Shown: positions 60,129 through 64,000 of the stretch, piece after piece
How the letters are laid out: the number at the start of each line of letters is the position of its first letter
How positions within the stretch are numbered: position 1 is the first letter of the stretch
Virus record (IMG/VR): IMGVR_UViG_3300031576_000001
Coordinates: 124,001 to 188,000 of that record
Source of the DNA: a virus
DNA length: 64,000 nt
Reading direction: 5' to 3' (one strand)
Translations under genes and position numbers: made by a program
Notes under the pieces: model-generated
What the model was told of the DNA's origin: nothing
Databases searched by the model: none
The model's input: the letters and a program-made list of their open reading frames with translations, nothing else

Positions 60129-60449
60129 ATGGAAGCAGCCTTTAGTATTTTCATGTCCTGGCAGGCGGTCTTTACCTGTCTCGTGGTAGCGGGTCTGACC
60201 TACGTGCTGCGTACCGCCGCCGAGGGTGCCGCCCCTGGGCTAGCGTCCGCCTCTTGGTGGACCAAGGCAGCGGTGCCGCTGGCGCCTCTGTGCAACGGGG
60301 CTCTCCTCGGGGTGGTCCCGGGCTACCCCTGGCCAGAGCAAGTGAGCACGCTGGCAGCCCGTATCTTCTTTGGGTTTGTCTGCGGGATGTTTTCCATGAT
60401 TGTCTACGCAAGGGCGCGTGACTTCATGAAGGGGCAACAAGGCGGCTGA
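60129..60449 (+). CDS. Small membrane protein, holin-like candidate, 106 aa
   Basis: ATG 60129 with GAGGGGAAC ahead. Three hydrophobic segments are visible: ~5-27 (FMSWQAVFTCLVVAGLTYVL), ~48-66 (AAVPLAPLCNGALLGVV) and ~78-98 (LAARIFFGFVCGMFSMIVYA). A basic tail (RARDFMKGQQGG) follows. The 'P..G..LG...' and 'G...G.FS...Y' pattern is seen in several phage holins, which permeabilise the inner membrane at lysis. The same frame opens at ATG 59991 (46 residues longer), giving a possible dual-start protein, as in some holin pairs. The strong hairpins upstream suggest timed translation. Function is inferred. Confidence 0.52.
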   Translation: MEAAFSIFMSWQAVFTCLVVAGLTYVLRTAAEGAAPGLASASWWTKAAVPLAPLCNGALLGVVPGYPWPEQVSTLAARIFFGFVCGMFSMIVYARARDFMKGQQGG

Positions 60450-60481
60450 CCGACAAGGTTAGCAGTTGGTAGGAGTTAGCT

Positions 60482-60532
60482 ATGATCAACATAGCAGTCG
60501 GCACTTTGCAACAAGCTGGAGAGTCTTTCTGA
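60482..60532 (+). CDS. Possible 16-aa leader peptide
   Basis: ATG 60482 has a strong GGAG-type site (TAGGAGTTAGCTATG) and encodes MINIAVGTLQQAGESF, ending two bases before ATG 60535 of the next gene (TGAGTATG). The next gene has a weaker site of its own, so translating this peptide may deliver ribosomes to it. Confidence 0.4.
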   Translation: MINIAVGTLQQAGESF

Positions 60533-60534
60533 GT

Positions 60535-61059
60535 ATGGTCACCTGTGCGGGTATCAAAGAGGCTAGTTTCTGGGTCTTCCGGTGGTTTGTAGCCCCCATC
60601 GTCGCCCTAGGGCTCATTCTCTTGGCGCTGACCTCCTCGGGCTTTGGTAAGACGTTCCCCATCGGGGGCTTGCTTCGCAGGCTCTTCGGCAAAGAGGCTC
60701 CTGAGCGCACCAAGGCTGAGGTCGCCTCGTCCCTTGACCCTGAGAGGGTGGACCCCGCGGGTAACCTCATTCCTCTGGGTACGCCCGACGCCAAGGGGTT
60801 CGCTCAGTTCCCTGTGGTGCCTATCGCAGTGCCCGATGTCTTTGATGACCCGGAGACGGTGACGTTCACCACGCCCGCAGGCGTAATAAAGACTGTGGAC
60901 CTCCCCAAGGGTGTAACCAGCGACAAGGTGGACAAGGTGGACAAGGTGCTTATCATTACCCCAAGTGTCGTCGTGGTGACCGTAAAAGACAGCAGCACAG
61001 TAAAAGCAGCTACCGTTGACGAATTGCTTGAACGCTACAGCAAAGAGGGCGTAGGATAG
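60535..61059 (+). CDS. Membrane-anchored protein, 174 aa
   Basis: Starts at ATG 60535. A single membrane span (FRWFVAPIVALGLILLALTSSGFG, ~14-37) is followed by a soluble part with Pro/Val-rich strands (VTFTTPAGVIKTVDLP) and a tandem DKVDKVDKV (9-base repeat, 60928-60950). The C-terminus is a charged helix. Topology with one N-terminal anchor resembles inner-membrane spanins or accessory lysis proteins, and it follows the holin-like gene, but no family-specific residues are visible. Confidence 0.5.
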   Translation: MVTCAGIKEASFWVFRWFVAPIVALGLILLALTSSGFGKTFPIGGLLRRLFGKEAPERTKAEVASSLDPERVDPAGNLIPLGTPDAKGFAQFPVVPIAVPDVFDDPETVTFTTPAGVIKTVDLPKGVTSDKVDKVDKVLIITPSVVVVTVKDSSTVKAATVDELLERYSKEGVG

Positions 61060-61061
61060 CC

Positions 61062-61448
61062 ATGACCACGATAGCTGAACGTGTTGCCAGTCGCGCCGCC
61101 GCCTCTCCGCAGAACGGAGTGCAGTGGGTACGTGATGAGATCCTCATTCAGAAGTGCTCTACGGGGAAGACACCTATCGTCGAGGTCGCGGCGTACTTGC
61201 ACAACATCATCAAGAGCAGCCAAGAGATACACAAGCTGCTTAGTGAGGCTACAAAGAATGCCCAGGATGCCGTGAGTGGTGGCGACACTATCACGGCTCA
61301 GGATTTGGAGAGGGCGATCTACAAAGAGGCTGTGCTGCCGGCGGGGGGTGAAGACCCTCTGGGCAAGCTGCTCGCCAAGGTGATTGCCCATGGGGACTAC
61401 GTTTACTTACCCTTGGCTTTGGAAACGGGCGCAGTCCCCTTCTTGTGA
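61062..61448 (+). CDS. Hypothetical protein, 128 aa
   Basis: ATG 61062 is two bases after the previous stop. The protein is mostly helical and slightly basic: ERVASRAAASPQNGVQWVRD, then VEVAAYLHNIIKSSQEIHKL. No motif is recognised. It is convergent with the degenerate HAD gene, with an overlap of 46 bases. It is likely co-transcribed with the holin-like and anchored genes. Confidence 0.6.
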   Translation: MTTIAERVASRAAASPQNGVQWVRDEILIQKCSTGKTPIVEVAAYLHNIIKSSQEIHKLLSEATKNAQDAVSGGDTITAQDLERAIYKEAVLPAGGEDPLGKLLAKVIAHGDYVYLPLALETGAVPFL

Positions 61449-61996
61449 CTACGTGCCTTGACGGGTTTGAAGTGCTCAGGGGGTGGCTCCCTGGGTCGCT
61501 TGATCTTGGTGACGGGCTTAGCTGACGGGTCGAGGAGGTTGATTGCCTGGCAGAGGTTCTCTGAGCAAAGACCTAGCGCCGGGTTGACCTTGACGAGGCG
61601 GGGGGCGTAGTCAGGCATGAACTTGAAGACCTCTTCGCTGTCCAGGGCGACCCAAGAGGTTGCGGGGTGCTCAGCGAGGAACCTGCGGATCGTGGTGGCT
61701 TTGGCGGGCTCTAGCTTGTGATTGACCAGGGCAGACACTTCCCCAGTAAAGCCGTGGCTTTTCAGGTGCGTGTTTAGCTGCTCCACGTCATACCGTGCCC
61801 ACCACCGAGAGGTCACCACGACCTTACCCTTACCTACCAAGTAGTTCAGCCTGCGAACTAGAGGAGGGCAGAGGCGTTGAGCAGGTTGTCTCTTGAGCCC
61901 CTCTGGTGACAGCCTCTTGGCTAGGTTGCTCAGGTACACAGGGGTATTCAATACCCCATCCAGTTCTAGGAAGATGAACTTTACGGGCTCCGTCAT
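61403..61996 (-). CDS. Degenerate HAD-family paralog
   Basis: 197 residues, ATG 61996. It aligns along its length with the gene at 59196: FIFLELDGVLNTPVYL versus VLVDFDGVLNT, VVVTSRWWARYDVEQL versus VFVLSSHWYPLFSVEQ, HGFTGEV versus HGFLGEL, IRRFLAEH versus IRRFLQAH, and WVALDSEEVF versus YVVIDDLPLF. The nucleophile-position Asp of motif I is Glu (Glu11), and the second motif IV Asp is Ser (Ser120). In HAD enzymes the first Asp forms the phospho-intermediate, so catalysis is probably lost or altered. The C-terminus is a Lys/Pro-rich tail (KIKRPREPPPEH) that could bind nucleic acid. Confidence 0.72.
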   Translation of the reverse strand: MTEPVKFIFLELDGVLNTPVYLSNLAKRLSPEGLKRQPAQRLCPPLVRRLNYLVGKGKVVVTSRWWARYDVEQLNTHLKSHGFTGEVSALVNHKLEPAKATTIRRFLAEHPATSWVALDSEEVFKFMPDYAPRLVKVNPALGLCSENLCQAINLLDPSAKPVTKIKRPREPPPEHFKPVKARSHKKGTAPVSKAKGK

Positions 61997-62066
61997 GGTT
62001 TTCAGACTCAGAAAGTACACCGAGGTAGCCTCTTCGCCTGAGAGGGGGTAGCCTTAGCCTTTAGCC

Positions 62067-62717
62067 ATGAGATACCGAGTCCTCCTTGCTGTTACCCTCT
62101 TCGCCCCCACCGTGCTCGCCCAAGACCCTGTGCAAACCGAGAACCCCGCGGCTTGTACGTCGGACAGTGTTTGCATACCCAGGGAGGATCTAGCTGTTTT
62201 CGTTCAACTTTTGAAAGAGCGGCAGTGCTTGGTACGCACCAAGCCTGAGATTACCCTCTCGCCCATCCCGCTGGTCATTGACCGACAGGGTAGAGTCTAC
62301 GGAGAGACAAAGACCACCCTACTCATACAATGGTGTAACTTTGAGATTACAGGGGGTGGGCCCGTCAAGATTGACGTGGCGGTACAGGATGAGCCCGTGC
62401 CCCCACCACCCAAGCCGTCCCTCTGGCAGCCCGCGCTAAGGCTAGGCGTGGGCTACACAGTGCAAGCCTCTTGGGATGCTTTCTTGCTAGTCTCCCCTCT
62501 GGCGTACCGGGGCGTGAGTCTCAACGGTCACGCTGGGGTGCGCTCCATAGGTGGCGGTTTGGGCTACGGTGTAACCTCTTACGGAGGCTTTTACGCTGGG
62601 TACAGCTACAGCTACGAGGGTAAGCACGGGGCTACGCTGGGCGTATACGGCCGGCTCTGGTTAGTCCACCCCGCTAAGAGGGTGCTACCGACTAGAAAAG
62701 CGTCTTCACCAAGGTAG
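62067..62717 (+). CDS. Secreted protein with barrel-like C-terminus, 216 aa
   Basis: The N-terminus is a clear signal peptide: MRYRVLLAVTLFAPTVLA, cleavage likely after Ala18. Mature residues contain Cys30, 36, 54 and 90, perhaps disulfide-bonded. The middle has SPIPLVIDRQGRVYGE, followed by a proline linker (PPPPKPS). The C-terminal ~90 residues are Gly/Tyr-rich alternating strands (LRLGVGYTVQ, GGLGYGVTSYGGFYAGYSYS, LGVYGRLW) like an outer-membrane barrel. The last residues may be over-read. One extra C in CCCC (62669-62672) would stop it at 62677. Lysis (spanin-like) or surface exclusion are possible roles. Confidence 0.55.
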   Translation: MRYRVLLAVTLFAPTVLAQDPVQTENPAACTSDSVCIPREDLAVFVQLLKERQCLVRTKPEITLSPIPLVIDRQGRVYGETKTTLLIQWCNFEITGGGPVKIDVAVQDEPVPPPPKPSLWQPALRLGVGYTVQASWDAFLLVSPLAYRGVSLNGHAGVRSIGGGLGYGVTSYGGFYAGYSYSYEGKHGATLGVYGRLWLVHPAKRVLPTRKASSPR

Positions 62718-63298
62718 CGCTCGTACAAGGCGCTTAGCTCGTCGCAGGTTTGCTGGACTTGACTCTGGTAACTCTCGTCGATGCGACAACCCCAGAGGTA
62801 CAGCGACTTGTAGAGACCGTCCCTTGTCACGTTGTGGAGTGTGTTAGCCAGCGCTCCGTGCCCCAAGGAGTTACCAACCCCACCAAAACCGCGGGTAACC
62901 CCCCTACCCAGCGTCAACTCGCAACGGTACACGGCACCCTCTTTGGTGACCGTCACTTTGGAACCCAGCCTGTCCCTATCGCCCTTAGCCCAGAGGGTAG
63001 CCAGACTTATCGCCAGGTGCTCCATCCCAGGCACGTTTCTCTTTTTGTCCAAGAGAACCCGTCGCAGTCTGTTCCATTGGCTTTCACTGATACGGTCGGA
63101 CCAGAAGTTGTCTGCATAAAACCTGTCCCCCAGGTGCTCAAGGAACGCCTCTCGGTAGGACGCCCCGTTGGTTTTCCGCACCGGACCCTCTGCAAACCGA
63201 GCCGTGAGCGAGAAAAGCCCGTTTCGTTCCTGGCAGGTTAGCTGCCAGTCCCTCTTGACGTTGTTTATCACGATGGCTGTGCTCAAGTAATCCAGCAT
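62612..63298 (-). CDS. Hypothetical protein, 228 aa
   Basis: ATG 63298 with GGAGACC upstream; the further upstream TTG is less likely. The N-terminal part (LDYLSTAIVINNVKRDWQLT) leads into a basic alpha/beta domain with RRVLLDKKRNVPGMEHL. A Gly-rich stretch (RGVTRGFGGVGNSLGHGAL) and a helical C-terminus follow. No family is recognised. It is convergent with and overlaps the secreted-protein gene by about 105 bases. A single missing base would end it at 62706 and remove the overlap. Confidence 0.55.
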   Translation of the reverse strand: MLDYLSTAIVINNVKRDWQLTCQERNGLFSLTARFAEGPVRKTNGASYREAFLEHLGDRFYADNFWSDRISESQWNRLRRVLLDKKRNVPGMEHLAISLATLWAKGDRDRLGSKVTVTKEGAVYRCELTLGRGVTRGFGGVGNSLGHGALANTLHNVTRDGLYKSLYLWGCRIDESYQSQVQQTCDELSALYERYLGEDAFLVGSTLLAGWTNQSRPYTPSVAPCLPS

Positions 63299-63339
63299 GG
63301 CGTGTGGGGTCTCCAAAAGGGGTTCTGCACGGCTTTGCC

Positions 63340-63657
63340 ATGGTGGTACACCTTTTCCCGGCAGCTAGGGCTGTGCAACGCCGTATCGTAGCAAGATGGG
63401 TAGACAAGGGCACGCGAAAGCTGTCACGAGAGGTATACCGTCGCATCGGGGAAGACCCGCAAAGCGCTCAGTACCTCTCCGGGCTTCTACGGCGTCAAGC
63501 TGGTGACGTAGTGTCACTCCCCCCCTACGACCCCGCCCCGTTCAAGGAGATCGTAGACACTTGCCTCATGGTGACTGACCGTGACCCGGCGCGACTAAGA
63601 GACCTTGGATCAGCCTTGGACAGCCTGGCGCAAGCTGGGGCTAAAGCTACCGGGTGA
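63340..63657 (+). CDS. Hypothetical basic protein, 105 aa
   Basis: ATG 63340 is chosen; the frame opens earlier at 63304. The product is strongly basic (ARAVQRRIVARWVDKGTRKLSREVYRRIG) and helical, with a Pro/Tyr segment (SLPPYDPAPFKEIVD). It may bind nucleic acid or another protein. No motif identifies it. It is convergent with the minus-strand gene starting at 63981, overlapping by 48 bases. Confidence 0.5.
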   Translation: MVVHLFPAARAVQRRIVARWVDKGTRKLSREVYRRIGEDPQSAQYLSGLLRRQAGDVVSLPPYDPAPFKEIVDTCLMVTDRDPARLRDLGSALDSLAQAGAKATG

Positions 63658-63981
63658 CAGCGGTGACGGGTGACAGCACGGTTTGCGGTATCTGCCGCGA
63701 GCTAAGCTCCAGATGTAGCTGAGGAGCCGGAAGAACATGCGCGAGACAAAGCCCTCTTCCTCGACGGGGCTTGGCGTCACGGGCGAGGGGGCGTCGTACA
63801 CGACCGGGGGTTCCTCTTCGGGTTCAGTCTGGACGCTGGGTTCCGTGGTCGTCACGCTCGGGGCAACCAAGGTGACGTGGCTCACGTAGAGTTTGCCGTC
63901 CCTACGGACCTCTTTGTTGGACACGGCGGCACCGAGGCGGGTACCGATGATGTGCGGGTGCGTACCGAAATGTGACGCCAT
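63610..63981 (-). CDS. Hypothetical protein with possible membrane segment, 123 aa
   Basis: ATG 63981 is close to the right window edge. The N-terminal ~40 residues are beta-like (KLYVSHVTLVAPSVTTTEP). A Pro/Glu/Thr-rich linker (EPEEEPPVVYDAPSPVTPSP) follows, then a hydrophobic stretch (RMFFRLLSYIWSLARG). The C-terminal Ser/Pro tail overlaps the convergent gene and may be an over-read. It is unrecognised. The sequence beyond 63981 is too short to interpret. Confidence 0.45.
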   Translation of the reverse strand: MASHFGTHPHIIGTRLGAAVSNKEVRRDGKLYVSHVTLVAPSVTTTEPSVQTEPEEEPPVVYDAPSPVTPSPVEEEGFVSRMFFRLLSYIWSLARGRYRKPCCHPSPLSPGSFSPSLRQAVQG

Positions 63982-64000
63982 ACCCTCGACCGTGCTACCC

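Noticed and set aside
1-64000. tRNA genes, integrase, CRISPR array or rRNA
   Set aside because: Looked for typical TPsiC arms (GGTTCGA-type), integrase motifs and regularly spaced repeats; none were convincing by eye.

Overview
The window is a G+C-rich segment of a large tailed dsDNA phage with a contractile-type (myovirus-like) tail. The evidence is a nearly continuous plus-strand run of virion genes in canonical tail order: candidate tail tube, two chaperone-like proteins, a long tape measure, baseplate adaptor/hub proteins, an OB-fold spike, gp25-like and J-like (gp6-like) wedge proteins, then very large fibre/adhesin proteins. I see no integrase, ribosomal gene, tRNA or CRISPR array. The host cannot be named. 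One secreted protein with a barrel-like C-terminus hints weakly at a diderm host.

Layout. 1-1989: the C-terminal part of a UvrD/Rep-like helicase and two unknown proteins. 2222-4103: an unknown protein and an HNH nuclease with four zinc knuckles. 4107-18870: tail tube candidate, paired chaperone-like proteins, tape measure, adaptor, adaptor with a lytic transglycosylase domain, hub and spike. 18863-20810 (minus): small, often Cys-rich proteins and one HTH protein. 20828-23204: a Gly/Ala-rich virion candidate and small genes on both strands. 23354-38395: giant baseplate/virion proteins, a GNAT-fold protein, gp25-like and J-like proteins. 38370-39403 (minus): small genes. 39439-58148: fibre/adhesin block, including a 2570-residue protein and two paralogous proteins. 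58140-63981: small genes on both strands, two HAD-family (Swiss-Army-Knife-type) paralogs, a holin-like membrane protein behind a strong RNA hairpin, a secreted barrel-like protein and unknowns.

Most notable. (1) A ~130-190 nt element occurs four times (about 2039, 21862, 39052 and 58791), always in the gap between two co-oriented genes and 50-80 nt before the start of the downstream gene. It carries two conserved hairpins, with a compensatory G-C to A-T change, and ends in a shared GNGTAAGAGGGG-type ribosome site: a candidate regulatory RNA or promoter-leader. (2) At 60064-60131 two mutually exclusive hairpins can form before a small membrane-protein gene. The 15-bp one buries its ribosome site. 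(3) Several genes (around 20727, 29141, 31498 and 31575) are broken by single-base -1 shifts. Each is repaired by one extra G or C in a short homopolymer, which points to base-call errors or, less likely, real frameshifting.

All functions come from reading motifs by eye. No database search was run.
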